A stretch of 64,000 nt of DNA, taken from NCBI GenBank assembly GCA_024637045.1, contig JAGXFX010000009.1:1-64000 (forward strand), written 5' to 3'. The stretch comes from Soehngenia sp. Its GTDB lineage: Bacteria > Bacillota > Clostridia > Tissierellales > Tissierellaceae. Each line of letters opens with the position of its first letter. Position 1 is the stretch's first letter. The notes below the pieces were generated by a model. It worked only from the letters and a program-made list of their open reading frames with translations. It did no database searches and was not told where the DNA came from. The translations under genes were made by a program, and so were the position numbers. Positions 7,103 through 15,256 of this stretch are shown one piece after another.

Positions 7103-8928
7103 TTTTCAGTCCTCCCTCCTTTGAATACTCCAAAGCCGAAGTGGTCACATCTTAGGCATCGACTTGATTCCTGCATTGCCTCCTGGTAAGTCATTGATTT
7201 TTCAACAAGTTCAAAATCCTCAACTCTTTCAGATACAAGTCTTTCTGCCATATTGACCCTTCCACATGGAATTCGGTCTGATAGGCTAGGCTCTGGGATA
7301 TGGACTCCGGATTCGATTTCATGATGGAATCCAAGGTAGTTGTCAATATTGGCAGCTGCAACCTTGCCGGCAGCAATTGCCTGAATGACTGTTGCAGGAC
7401 CAGAGATGCAGTCTCCACCAGCATATACTCCTGGTATATCCTTGACATCAGCAGTACTCCAAGCATCAATTAGTCCCTTTCTTACAGGGATTCCGTCTTT
7501 TTCAAAGTCTCTTGTCTCAATTCCCTGACCGATTGCAATTACAATCATGTCACAAGGGATCCTAACAGGATTTTCTCTGGCATCAGCTGTTTTTGGTCTT
7601 CCATCAGACATTTTTCCAACAATCTGTGGTTGTGCCCAAAGTGCAGTTACATTTCCATCATCATCGGTTTCAATCTTGGTTGGACTGCACAGTTCATATA
7701 TGGAGCAGCCTTCAGCAATTGCATCGTCAATTTCTTCCTTCATGGCTGGCATATCTGCTTTTCTTCTTCTGTAGATAATGTTTGATTCTTTTGATCCGAG
7801 TCTAACTGCAGATCTAGCAACATCTATTGCAACATTTCCTCCACCAAGAACAAGAACTCGCTTGTCCTTAAAGTCAGGATAGATTCCATCGCCGATATCT
7901 CTCAGAACATCAACTGCAGAATAGACGCCCTTAGCATCCTCGCCTTCCATACCGATCTTCTTGTCGATATGTGCACCGATTGCAATGTATACGCTATCAA
8001 ATCTCTCCTTGAGCTCAGCAACTGAAATATCCTTTCCAATTGTAATTCCCATATGAACTTTTACACCAAGGGATAGCATCTGATCGATTTCATCTTGCAA
8101 AAGGTCTCTTGGCAATCGATAGTTTGGTATTCCGTAGCGAAGCATTCCTCCAAGATGATTTCTGCTTTCGTAAACATCAACCTGATGTCCCATAACGGAA
8201 AGGAAGTATGCTGCGGAAAGTCCGCTTGGTCCTCCTCCTACGATAGCAACTCTTTTTCCTGTCTTTGCTGCAGGCTCAGGAAGAGGTACAGCTCCTGCAT
8301 TGTCAACTGCATATCGCTTAAGACCTCTGATATTTATCGAGTCGTCCATCATATTCCTTCTACATCTTGTCTCACATGGATGTTCACATACATAAGCGCA
8401 GGTAAGTGGCATTGGATTGTCTTTTCTTATCAATCTTATTGCATCGTCATACTTCTCCTGGTTGATCAGGGCTATGTATCCCGGTACATCAACACCGGCA
8501 GGGCATAAAGATACACAAGGAACAGATTGATACAGGCTGAAATTACAGCGGTCTCTTTCAATATGCTCCAGATAGTCGTCCCTGAAGCCTTCAACTCCCC
8601 TCATTACCATATGTGCAGCCTCATAACCGATGGCACAGTCAGCAGAATTGTAGATGCTCCTTGCTGTCTTTTCAATCAGGTCAATAGTACTCAAGGTAGC
8701 TTTTCCGTCCATTACATCTTCCATAAGGTTTATTAGCTGTCCAAGTCCGATACGACATGGAACACATTTACCACAAGTTTGGGCATGAGCCATCTTAAGG
8801 AAGGATGCAGACAGGTCGATTGGACACAGTCCAGGTGGAGAGGCAGTGATTCTCCGTTCGAGATCTTTGTACATATCCTCCACAGTAGCCTGGGCTTTGT
8901 CCTGGGTGATGATACTTAGTCTGCTCAT
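7096..8928 (-). CDS. NuoF-Cterm/GltD-type NAD(P)H-dependent FAD/Fe-S oxidoreductase
   Basis: A 610-residue fusion. The first ~120 residues match only the C-terminal [4Fe-4S] domain of NuoF/HydB (CGKCVPCRIGLGQL, Cys 52/55/58, and DCAIGYEA with Cys 98). The FMN/NADH-binding front of NuoF is missing. Residues ~130-200 form the GltD-type double [4Fe-4S] domain (CVSLCPAG; CEHPCETRC). A FAD Rossmann motif GGGPSGLSAA begins near 231 and an NAD(P) Rossmann motif GGGNVAIDVA near 365; GGDC..GPATVIQAIAAGK is the conserved FAD-closing segment, and a final SSRCLRC adds cysteines. It probably oxidises NAD(P)H and passes electrons to the co-encoded hydrogenase. It resembles the flavoprotein parts of NfnB- and StnB-like enzymes. 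First gene of the leftward operon, with AAGGAG before the ATG. Confidence 0.88.
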   Translation of the reverse strand: MSRLSIITQDKAQATVEDMYKDLERRITASPPGLCPIDLSASFLKMAHAQTCGKCVPCRIGLGQLINLMEDVMDGKATLSTIDLIEKTARSIYNSADCAIGYEAAHMVMRGVEGFRDDYLEHIERDRCNFSLYQSVPCVSLCPAGVDVPGYIALINQEKYDDAIRLIRKDNPMPLTCAYVCEHPCETRCRRNMMDDSINIRGLKRYAVDNAGAVPLPEPAAKTGKRVAIVGGGPSGLSAAYFLSVMGHQVDVYESRNHLGGMLRYGIPNYRLPRDLLQDEIDQMLSLGVKVHMGITIGKDISVAELKERFDSVYIAIGAHIDKKIGMEGEDAKGVYSAVDVLRDIGDGIYPDFKDKRVLVLGGGNVAIDVARSAVRLGSKESNIIYRRRKADMPAMKEEIDDAIAEGCSIYELCSPTKIETDDDGNVTALWAQPQIVGKMSDGRPKTADARENPVRIPCDMIVIAIGQGIETRDFEKDGIPVRKGLIDAWSTADVKDIPGVYAGGDCISGPATVIQAIAAGKVAAANIDNYLGFHHEIESGVHIPEPSLSDRIPCGRVNMAERLVSERVEDFELVEKSMTYQEAMQESSRCLRCDHFGFGVFKGGRTEKW

Positions 8929-9094
8929 TTTCCTTCATCTCCTTTCAAATATTGCTTGTTTTTTAAAATCTGTATATTTATGTAATATATATTGGTTCCA
9001 AAGTAAGTAATTCAGAAGTTAAATTATTAACAATGATTACAATATAATGATACACTTATTATGGAGCTATGTCAACATTTCCAGTCTATTTCCA

Positions 9095-9123
9095 TTTACA
9101 ACTTTAGATGAATACAGTATAAT
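9095..9123 (+). promoter_or_regulatory. Predicted sigma-A promoter of purC-purF
   Basis: TTTACA and TATAAT are separated by exactly 17 bp, ending about 40 bp before the purC start codon. No purine riboswitch fold was recognised in the short leader. Confidence 0.6.
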
Positions 9124-9165
9124 TATTGCGTGAGAAAATTTACAACGGAACCTAAGGAGGAATCC

Positions 9166-9870
9166 ATGAAAAAGCTTGAGATGCTCTATGAAGGAAAGGC
9201 AAAGAAGGTTTTCAGGACAGAGGATAAGGACAAATTCGTAGTCCAGTACAAGGACGATGCAACTGCGGGAAATGGACTGAAGAAGGGAACAATAGAAGAC
9301 AAGGGGATTGTAAACAACAAGATGAGTGCAATGCTCTTTGAAATTCTGGAGAAAGAAGGAGTTCCCAACCACTTTGAAGAACTGCTTTCAGACAGAGACC
9401 AGCTGGTTAAGGCGGTTACGATCATACCGCTTGAAGTAATTGTAAGAAATGTTTCGGCAGGGTCATTTTCAAAAAGATATGGCGTTGAAGAAGGAATTAT
9501 TTTTGACAATCCTGTCCTTGAATTTAGCTATAAAGTAGATGAACTTGGGGATCCTTTGATAAACGATTCACATATATTGGCTCTTAAACTAGCAACAGAA
9601 GAGGAAATTGAACATATAAAGGAGATGGCACTTCGTGTAAACGAGGTTCTTTCAGAACTGTTCCTAAAGAAAAACTTAAAGCTTATTGATTTCAAGATTG
9701 AGTTCGGGAAATACAAGGGAGAAACAATCCTTGCAGATGAGATTTCACCAGATACCTGCAGACTGTGGGATACAGAGACAAATGAGAAAATGGACAAGGA
9801 CAGATTCAGAAGAGACCTTGGAAATATTAAGGAAGCGTACCAGGAAGTTATGAAGAGACTGGAACAATAG
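9166..9870 (+). CDS. purC: Phosphoribosylaminoimidazole-succinocarboxamide synthase
   Basis: SAICAR synthetase: it joins CAIR and aspartate using ATP in de novo purine synthesis. The protein of 234 residues matches the usual bacterial length. Signatures include [10 protein letters not shown] at the N-terminus, the ATP/CAIR segment [21 protein letters not shown], the IDFKIEFG strand and the [14 protein letters not shown] motif. The track starts at a GTG 36 bases upstream; the ATG at 9166 follows AAGGAGG by five bases and gives the canonical N-terminus [11 protein letters not shown]. purF follows after six bases, so the two form one operon behind the promoter noted above. purE, which normally precedes purC in clostridia, is not here. 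Confidence 0.96.
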   Translation: MKKLEMLYEGKAKKVFRTEDKDKFVVQYKDDATAGNGLKKGTIEDKGIVNNKMSAMLFEILEKEGVPNHFEELLSDRDQLVKAVTIIPLEVIVRNVSAGSFSKRYGVEEGIIFDNPVLEFSYKVDELGDPLINDSHILALKLATEEEIEHIKEMALRVNEVLSELFLKKNLKLIDFKIEFGKYKGETILADEISPDTCRLWDTETNEKMDKDRFRRDLGNIKEAYQEVMKRLEQ

Positions 9871-9876
9871 GGGAGG

Positions 9877-11274
9877 ATGGCTTTGACATACCTTATTCAG
9901 GATAAACTAAAGGACGAATGCGGCGTAGTTGGAATCTACAACAGGGAAAAGAACATTGACTGCGCAGAGGAAATATATTACGGACTCTTTGCCCTGCAGC
10001 ACAGGGGACAGGAGAGCGCAGGAATTGCCACAAACATGGAAGGTAAGATCACTACATTCAAGAACAAGGGTCTTGTATCAGATGTATTTGAAGATCCGGA
10101 TGACTTTGGAGATCTTCTTGGAAACATCGGGATTGGCCATGTAAGGTATGCAACTTCAGGTGGTGGAGGATTGGCAAACGCCCAGCCACTAATAGTCAAC
10201 TATAGGAATACAAACATAGCCCTTGCACACAACGGCAACCTTGTAAATGCATCAGCATTAAGGGATATGCTTGAAGATGGTGGAGTGGTTTTCCAGACTG
10301 CCGTTGATACAGAGGTAATCGTAAACCTTATTGCAAGGAGCCTTAAAAACGGAATAGTTGAATCAATTAAAAGAGTAGCTGAGATAATCAGGGGAGCCTA
10401 TGCCCTTGTAATAACAACAGAGGATATGCTAATAGGACTAAGGGATCCCTACGGACTTAGACCACTTTGTCTTGGAGAGACAGAGAACGGATATGTTCTT
10501 GCATCGGAAACCTGTGCACTTGATGCAGTTGGAGCAAAGTATGTACGAGATATTGAAAACGGAGAGATTGTAGTTATAGATAATGAAGGAGTTCATTCCT
10601 ACAGACAGAACACCTGGGTTAAAAAGAGACTTTGTATTTTTGAGCTTATATACTTTGCAAGACCGGACTCAAGGATAGATGGAATAAGCGTATATCAGTC
10701 CAGACACAATGCAGGTGCAACTCTTGCAAGGGAATACCCAGTTGAGGCAGATGTTGTAATCGGAGTGCCAGACTCAGGAGTACCCGCAGCAATTGGCTAT
10801 GCAAAGGAATCAGGAATACCATATGAAATCGGACTTATAAAGAACAAATATATTGGTAGAACATTTATTCAGCCAAACCAGAGACAAAGGGAACAAGGTG
10901 TAAGGATCAAGCTTAATGTATTAAAGGAGAATGTTGAGGGTAAAAGAGTAGTGATAGTGGATGACTCCATAGTCAGGGGAACAACCTCAAAAAGACTAGT
11001 TGAAATCCTAAGGGAAGCAGGAGCAACAGAGGTTCATTTCAGGGTCAGCAGTCCACCAGTTAAGCATCCCTGTCACTTTGGAATCGACACACCCTACAGA
11101 GAACACCTGATTGCAACAAAGCACAGCGTGGAAGAAATCAGACAGATTATCGGCGCAGATACACTGGGCTACCTTTCAACAGAGGGAATGGTCGAATCAG
11201 TAGGCGGAGGAGACCTCTACTGCAAGGCTTGCTTTGACGGAGACTACCCAATGGAAGTACCAGTGGAAGAGTAA
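9877..11274 (+). CDS. purF: Amidophosphoribosyltransferase
   Basis: Catalyses the committed step of purine synthesis, PRPP plus glutamine to phosphoribosylamine. The N-terminal nucleophile domain begins after a short propeptide at Cys in DECGVVGIYN; the glutaminase motif HRGQESAGIA and HNGNLVN follow. The PRTase domain carries VVIVDDSIVRGTT, the PRPP loop. Cysteines in HPCHFGID and LYCKACFDGDYP match the ligands of the structural [4Fe-4S] cluster of the B. subtilis-type enzyme. At 465 residues it has the usual length. The start is ambiguous: GGGGAGG touches the ATG directly, whereas an in-frame TTG six bases further (MTYLIQDKL) has ideal spacing. A 20-bp tandem repeat and then dispersed repeats follow the gene. 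Confidence 0.96.
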   Translation: MALTYLIQDKLKDECGVVGIYNREKNIDCAEEIYYGLFALQHRGQESAGIATNMEGKITTFKNKGLVSDVFEDPDDFGDLLGNIGIGHVRYATSGGGGLANAQPLIVNYRNTNIALAHNGNLVNASALRDMLEDGGVVFQTAVDTEVIVNLIARSLKNGIVESIKRVAEIIRGAYALVITTEDMLIGLRDPYGLRPLCLGETENGYVLASETCALDAVGAKYVRDIENGEIVVIDNEGVHSYRQNTWVKKRLCIFELIYFARPDSRIDGISVYQSRHNAGATLAREYPVEADVVIGVPDSGVPAAIGYAKESGIPYEIGLIKNKYIGRTFIQPNQRQREQGVRIKLNVLKENVEGKRVVIVDDSIVRGTTSKRLVEILREAGATEVHFRVSSPPVKHPCHFGIDTPYREHLIATKHSVEEIRQIIGADTLGYLSTEGMVESVGGGDLYCKACFDGDYPMEVPVEE

Positions 11275-11280
11275 AGGCTT

Positions 11281-11319
11281 GTCATAAGTGCCCAGCAATT
11301 GTCATAAGTGCCCAGCAAT
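11281..11319. repeat. 20-bp tandem repeat after purF
   Basis: TGTCATAAGTGCCCAGCAAT is present twice head-to-tail, directly after the purF stop codon. The copies are identical. No hairpin or coding role is evident. Confidence 0.7.
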
Positions 11320-11389
11320 AGAAATAACCAAAATCTATGATTTTGAAATATTTCATTGATAGGGTATCCGACCAACGTGGAGGGATCTC

Positions 11390-11520
11390 GCTTTTCCTAA
11401 CCAACTGACCAACTGTCCAACTAACCACAATATTGTCTTTCTGAGCGATAGCGAAGAATCTTTGACCCTAAAGGCTGACCCCGATAATTGTGAACTGTGA
11501 ATTGTGATTTGTGAATTGAC
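11390..11520. repeat. Composite dispersed repeat, copy 3
   Basis: Order of parts: TTTTCCTAACCAACTGACCAACTGTCCAACTAACCAC, then ATTGTCTTTCTGAGCGATAGCGAAGAATCTTTGACCC, then AATTGTGAACTGTGAATTGTGATTTGTGAATTG. Each part recurs elsewhere in the window in different combinations, which indicates a mosaic of repeat families rather than one element. It fills most of the purF-purB gap. Confidence 0.65.
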
Positions 11521-11558
11521 GATATAGATAGACCACTAAGAGTATTGGAGTGATTTTC

Positions 11559-12989
11559 ATGAACGACAAATACATCAGCCCCCTAAGCAAACGATACGCA
11601 GGGGAGCAAATGCAAAGACTCTTTTCCGAGGACAAGAAATTCAAGACCTGGAGGAAACTCTGGATTGCCCTTGCAGAATCCCAGATGGAGCTGGGCCTTC
11701 CAATAAAAGAAGAGCAGATTCAGCAAATGAAGGAGAACATGGACAATATAAACTACGAAGTGGCAGAAGCGAAAGAAAAAGAAATCCGCCACGATGTAAT
11801 GTCACACATCCATGCTTTTGGAAAGCAATGTCCAGATGCAAAGGGAATCATCCATCTTGGAGCAACATCCTGTTTTGTAGGGGACAACACAGACCTGATT
11901 CTAATGAAGGAAGGACTTGTGCTTATTAGAAAAAAGCTTATCAACACTATTAAGCTACTATCAGACTTTGCTGTGGAATATAAAGAGCTACCAACCCTTG
12001 GCTTTACACATTTTCAACCAGCTCAACCGACAACCGTTGGGAAAAGAGCAACACTGTGGATTGAAGACTTGCTTCTTGACCTTGAGGCATTGGAGTTTGT
12101 CCTTTCAACCCTAAAACTCAGAGGAGCCAAGGGAACAACAGGAACTCAGGCAAGCTATTTGGAACTGTTTGACGGCGATGGAGAAAAAGTTAATCAACTG
12201 GATCAAAAGATAGCTGAAAAACTAGGTTTCTCAGGAACATACCCTGTAACAGGACAGACCTATTCAAGGAAGGTCGATTTCCAGGTTTTGCAAGTACTTT
12301 CAGGGATAGCGCAGAGTGCATACAAGTTTTCAAATGATATCAGACTACTGGCACACATGAAGGAGATTGAAGAGCCCTTTGAGAAATCACAGGTAGGTTC
12401 CTCTGCAATGGCCTACAAACGGAACCCAATGAGAAGCGAAAGAATGGCATCAATCGCAAGATTCATAATCGCAGATTCACTCAACCCAGCACTTAATACA
12501 ACAGGCCAGTGGCTTGAAAGGACCCTGGATGATTCAGCAAACAGAAGACTGAGTATCCCAGAAGGATTCTTGGCAACAGACGGACTTCTTTCATTATATA
12601 TAAATGTAGCAGATGGACTAGTTGTCTATCCAAAGGTTATCGAAAAACATCTTGAAGAGGAGATGCCATTTATGGCAACAGAGACAATCCTAATGGAAGG
12701 TGTAAAAAGGGGAGGAGACAGACAGGTCCTTCATGAGGCCATTAGAAAGCATTCACTGGCAACAGCAGAAAGCATCAAAGTTTATGGAAATGAGAACAAT
12801 CTTGTGGAGAGACTTGGCAACGATTCTGAATTCAATATGACAAAAGAAGAAATCTTGGGAATAATTAAACCTGAAAGATTTATTGGAAGAAGTGTCCAGC
12901 AGGTTGAGGAATTTGTTTATGGACCTGTAAAGGAAATTCTTGAAAGGTATTCAGAGGATATTGGAATAGATGTAACTATTTCCGTGTAA
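11559..12989 (+). CDS. purB: Adenylosuccinate lyase
   Basis: Acts twice in purine synthesis: cleaves SAICAR to AICAR and adenylosuccinate to AMP, releasing fumarate. A member of the fumarase/aspartase superfamily of 476 residues. The signature loop SSAMAYKRNPMRSE is intact, with the catalytic serine in the mobile loop; HDVMSHIHAFG and GATSCFVGDNTD form the other conserved active-site regions, and TTGTQASYLELF follows. The track start is an upstream GTG; the ATG at 11559 (MNDKYISPLSKRYAG) lies a better distance from GGAG and matches family N-termini. purA follows 13 bases downstream with a GGGGGAG site, so the pair covers IMP to AMP. Confidence 0.95.
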   Translation: MNDKYISPLSKRYAGEQMQRLFSEDKKFKTWRKLWIALAESQMELGLPIKEEQIQQMKENMDNINYEVAEAKEKEIRHDVMSHIHAFGKQCPDAKGIIHLGATSCFVGDNTDLILMKEGLVLIRKKLINTIKLLSDFAVEYKELPTLGFTHFQPAQPTTVGKRATLWIEDLLLDLEALEFVLSTLKLRGAKGTTGTQASYLELFDGDGEKVNQLDQKIAEKLGFSGTYPVTGQTYSRKVDFQVLQVLSGIAQSAYKFSNDIRLLAHMKEIEEPFEKSQVGSSAMAYKRNPMRSERMASIARFIIADSLNPALNTTGQWLERTLDDSANRRLSIPEGFLATDGLLSLYINVADGLVVYPKVIEKHLEEEMPFMATETILMEGVKRGGDRQVLHEAIRKHSLATAESIKVYGNENNLVERLGNDSEFNMTKEEILGIIKPERFIGRSVQQVEEFVYGPVKEILERYSEDIGIDVTISV

Positions 12990-13002
12990 GGGGGAGTAAT
13001 GG

Positions 13003-14277
13003 ATGAAAACCGCAATAGTAGGAATAAACTGGGGAGATGAAGGAAAGGGAAGAATGGTTGACCTTCTTTCACAGGACCAGGATATCGTCGTAAGATATCA
13101 GGGAGGAAACAATGCAGGCCATACGGTTGTAAATGACAAGGGTAAATTTATCTTCAATCTTCTTCCATCAGGAATACTCCGGGATGATATTGTAAACATC
13201 ATGGGAAACGGAATGGTCATAGACATTGAACATCTTTGCAGTGAGCTGGACAGCCTTCAGGAGAAGGGAATAACAGTAACTGGAAGAAACCTTAAGATAA
13301 GCGACAAGGCAATAATCTGTATGCCATACCATGTACTTCTGGATGAATACGAAGAGGAAAGACTAAAGGATAAGAAATATGGTTCAACAAAAAGGGGAAT
13401 AGCTCCTGTATATGCAGACAAGTACAGGAAAAAAGGAATCAGAATGGGGGAACTTTTCTTTGAAGATTCTCTGAAAACAAGAGTCCAGGATGTTGTAAAA
13501 TATGAAAACCTCCTTATTGAAAAAGGCTATGGCAAAGAAAAGATAGACTGGCAGGAAATGTACTCCTGGCTTATTGAATACGGAGAAAGACTAAAACCAT
13601 ATATTGCTGATATAGGAGTATTTCTTACAGAAGCGATCAGGGACAACAATGACATTATGTTTGAAGCCCAGCTGGGAGCCTTAAGAGACATTGATTATGG
13701 GATCTACCCCTACACCACATCCTCATCAACAATAGCAGCCTATGCTCCAATAGGCTCAGGAATACCAGGAGAGAAGATGGACAAGACAGTAGGAGTAGTA
13801 AAGGCATATTCATCCTGCGTGGGAGAAGGACCATTTACAGCAGAAATGGAAGGTGAACAAGCAGACAAGCTCAGGGAAGCCGGAGCAGAATACGGAGCAG
13901 CAACCGGAAGACCAAGAAGAGTAGGAGCCTTTGATGTAGTAGCAACAAGGTATGGCTGCCTTGTACAGGGAGCAGATGAAATAGCCCTTACAAAATTGGA
14001 TGTGCTTTCATATATGGAAAGTATTCCAGTCTGCACGGCCTACCAAATAGATGGAGAAAAGATCAATGACTTCCCCGTGGGTCCAAAGCTAGACAGAGCA
14101 CAACCAGTAATTGAGTATATGTTTGGCTGGAATGAGGACATAACAAAATGCAGAACCCTAGAAGAACTTCCATCAGCAGCAAAAGCATATATCTCATACA
14201 TCCAAAGAGCACTCGGAACCAAAATCACCTACGTTTCCGTCGGACCAGGCAGGGATGAATATATAAAAATAGATTAA
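13003..14277 (+). CDS. purA: Adenylosuccinate synthase
   Basis: Makes adenylosuccinate from IMP, aspartate and GTP. The protein is 424 residues long. The N-terminal P-loop is INWGDEGKGRMVD, with the catalytic Asp and the usual GDEGKG; HTV in NAGHTVVND supplies the catalytic His. The IMP-binding SSTIAAYAPIGSGIPG, TGRPRRVGAFD and the GTP-contacting TKLDVLS are all present. The opening differs slightly from the usual GxQWGDEGKGK (here GINWGDEGKGR), as in some clostridial enzymes. It ends the AMP-branch pair with purB; a stem-loop terminator follows. Confidence 0.95.
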   Translation: MKTAIVGINWGDEGKGRMVDLLSQDQDIVVRYQGGNNAGHTVVNDKGKFIFNLLPSGILRDDIVNIMGNGMVIDIEHLCSELDSLQEKGITVTGRNLKISDKAIICMPYHVLLDEYEEERLKDKKYGSTKRGIAPVYADKYRKKGIRMGELFFEDSLKTRVQDVVKYENLLIEKGYGKEKIDWQEMYSWLIEYGERLKPYIADIGVFLTEAIRDNNDIMFEAQLGALRDIDYGIYPYTTSSSTIAAYAPIGSGIPGEKMDKTVGVVKAYSSCVGEGPFTAEMEGEQADKLREAGAEYGAATGRPRRVGAFDVVATRYGCLVQGADEIALTKLDVLSYMESIPVCTAYQIDGEKINDFPVGPKLDRAQPVIEYMFGWNEDITKCRTLEELPSAAKAYISYIQRALGTKITYVSVGPGRDEYIKID

Positions 14278-14299
14278 ACTAGCAATATAAAGAACTTAA

Positions 14300-14346
14300 A
14301 ATGACACTCCCTAATACTATGATATTTAGGAGTGTCATTATCTTTT
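14300..14346 (+). terminator. Terminator after purA
   Basis: AATGACACTCC(C)TAA pairs with TTAGGAGTGTCATT, a stem of about 13 bp, followed by TATCTTTT. It closes the purB-purA unit. Confidence 0.8.
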
Positions 14347-14457
14347 CCTAACCAACAAACCAACTGTCCAACTGACTACTTTATACTGACTTGTCTTTCT
14401 GAAGCGAAGCTGAGAATCTTATCTTTTGCTTTCAACTTTCCACTTTCAACTTTCCAC
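14343..14457. repeat. Composite dispersed repeat, copy 4
   Basis: TTTTCCTAACCAACAAACCAACTGTCCAACTG is followed by TTGTCTTTCTGAAGCGAAGCTGAGAATCTT and by (CTTTCAACTTTCCA)x2. The first two parts match the purF-purB gap; the last is another low-complexity unit. They fill the gap before the polysaccharide promoter. Confidence 0.65.
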
Positions 14458-14523
14458 TAACCCCACCAAAACAAACACCTCCAACCCCTTTGACAGAAAT
14501 AGTGAAATACTTTCTGAAATTCA

Positions 14524-14552
14524 TTGATTACCAAATGTAATTATGTTACAAT
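14524..14552 (+). promoter_or_regulatory. Predicted promoter of the polysaccharide locus
   Basis: TTGATT and TACAAT are 17 bp apart, with TGT directly before the -10 box (extended -10). They lie about 35 bases upstream of the regulator gene that opens the locus. The following AATCGTT..AACGAATGATT is a short imperfect inverted repeat that could be an operator. Confidence 0.5.
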
Positions 14553-14584
14553 TAAATCGTTCAGTAAACGAATGATTTTGAGAG

Positions 14585-15232
14585 GTGAGAAAAATAGACA
14601 CGATAAAAGATAACGGCTTTTTCCTGCCAACACTGAAGTACAAGGAATTGATGATCCTTGAATATATGGACAATAATCCAGATACAACACAGAAAGAGCT
14701 AGGAAAAGCAATCGGAGCAGCAACATCAATGATAAATGCATATATAGATGAATATGAGATGAACGGATATGTAAGAAGGGAATACATAACCTCAAAAAAG
14801 GTTATGTATCATGTAACCCCAAAGGGGCAGAAAAGAAAGAACTATCTTAATTTAACTTACATCCAGGAGCTAATGGATCTACACAAGTTGGCAAAAGAAG
14901 GTGTAGAGGAGTTCCTAAAAAGGGTCTCCAAAAAAGGATTCCACTCAATTTTACTTTACGGAGCTGGAGAGGTAGCAGAAATAATCCTGAATGTCGTTAG
15001 AAGCTCAGATGATATTGACCTTGAAATTAAGGCAATAATCGATGACGACCTCGAAAAAAGAGGTACAGAACTCCTAGGCTACCCTGTAATATCAAAGGTA
15101 GACATTAAGAAGTACGAGCACGACGGAGTACTTGTTTCAAGTTATACTTTTGAAAGTATAATAAGAAATCACCTACTACAACTGGGATATGAGAAGAATA
15201 ATATAATCCAGTTCTTTGGTGAGTGGGAATAG
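14585..15232 (+). CDS. Winged-helix regulator fused to a nucleotide-sugar/CoA-binding-like Rossmann domain
   Basis: A 215-residue protein in two parts. Residues ~20-95 form a MarR-like winged helix (NPDTTQKELGKAIGAATSMINAYIDEYEMNGYVRRE), so it should bind DNA. Residues ~115-215 form a Rossmann-like module starting ILLYGAGEVAEIIL and continuing AIIDDDLEKRGTELLGYPVI, which looks like the CoA_binding_3/PglD-N domain normally found at the front of long initiating sugar transferases. It opens the polysaccharide locus and probably controls it in response to a nucleotide sugar. The start is uncertain: the GTG used here overlaps its own AGAGG site, and the first clear downstream ATG would cut the HTH. 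The sugar transferase gene follows 24 bp on. Confidence 0.75.
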   Translation: MRKIDTIKDNGFFLPTLKYKELMILEYMDNNPDTTQKELGKAIGAATSMINAYIDEYEMNGYVRREYITSKKVMYHVTPKGQKRKNYLNLTYIQELMDLHKLAKEGVEEFLKRVSKKGFHSILLYGAGEVAEIILNVVRSSDDIDLEIKAIIDDDLEKRGTELLGYPVISKVDIKKYEHDGVLVSSYTFESIIRNHLLQLGYEKNNIIQFFGEWE

Positions 15233-15256
15233 AGATAAAGCAGGAGGTACTTTAAC

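Noticed and set aside
8095-8508. 137-residue plus-strand ORF opposite the flavoprotein gene
   Set aside because: Antisense shadow of the GltD-like domain; no ribosome site or protein-like motif.
13003-14277. Divergent purA as a possible viral-type PurZ
   Set aside because: The gene is next to purB, has full bacterial length and the usual catalytic Asp in GDEGKG; nothing supports a dZ-DNA system.
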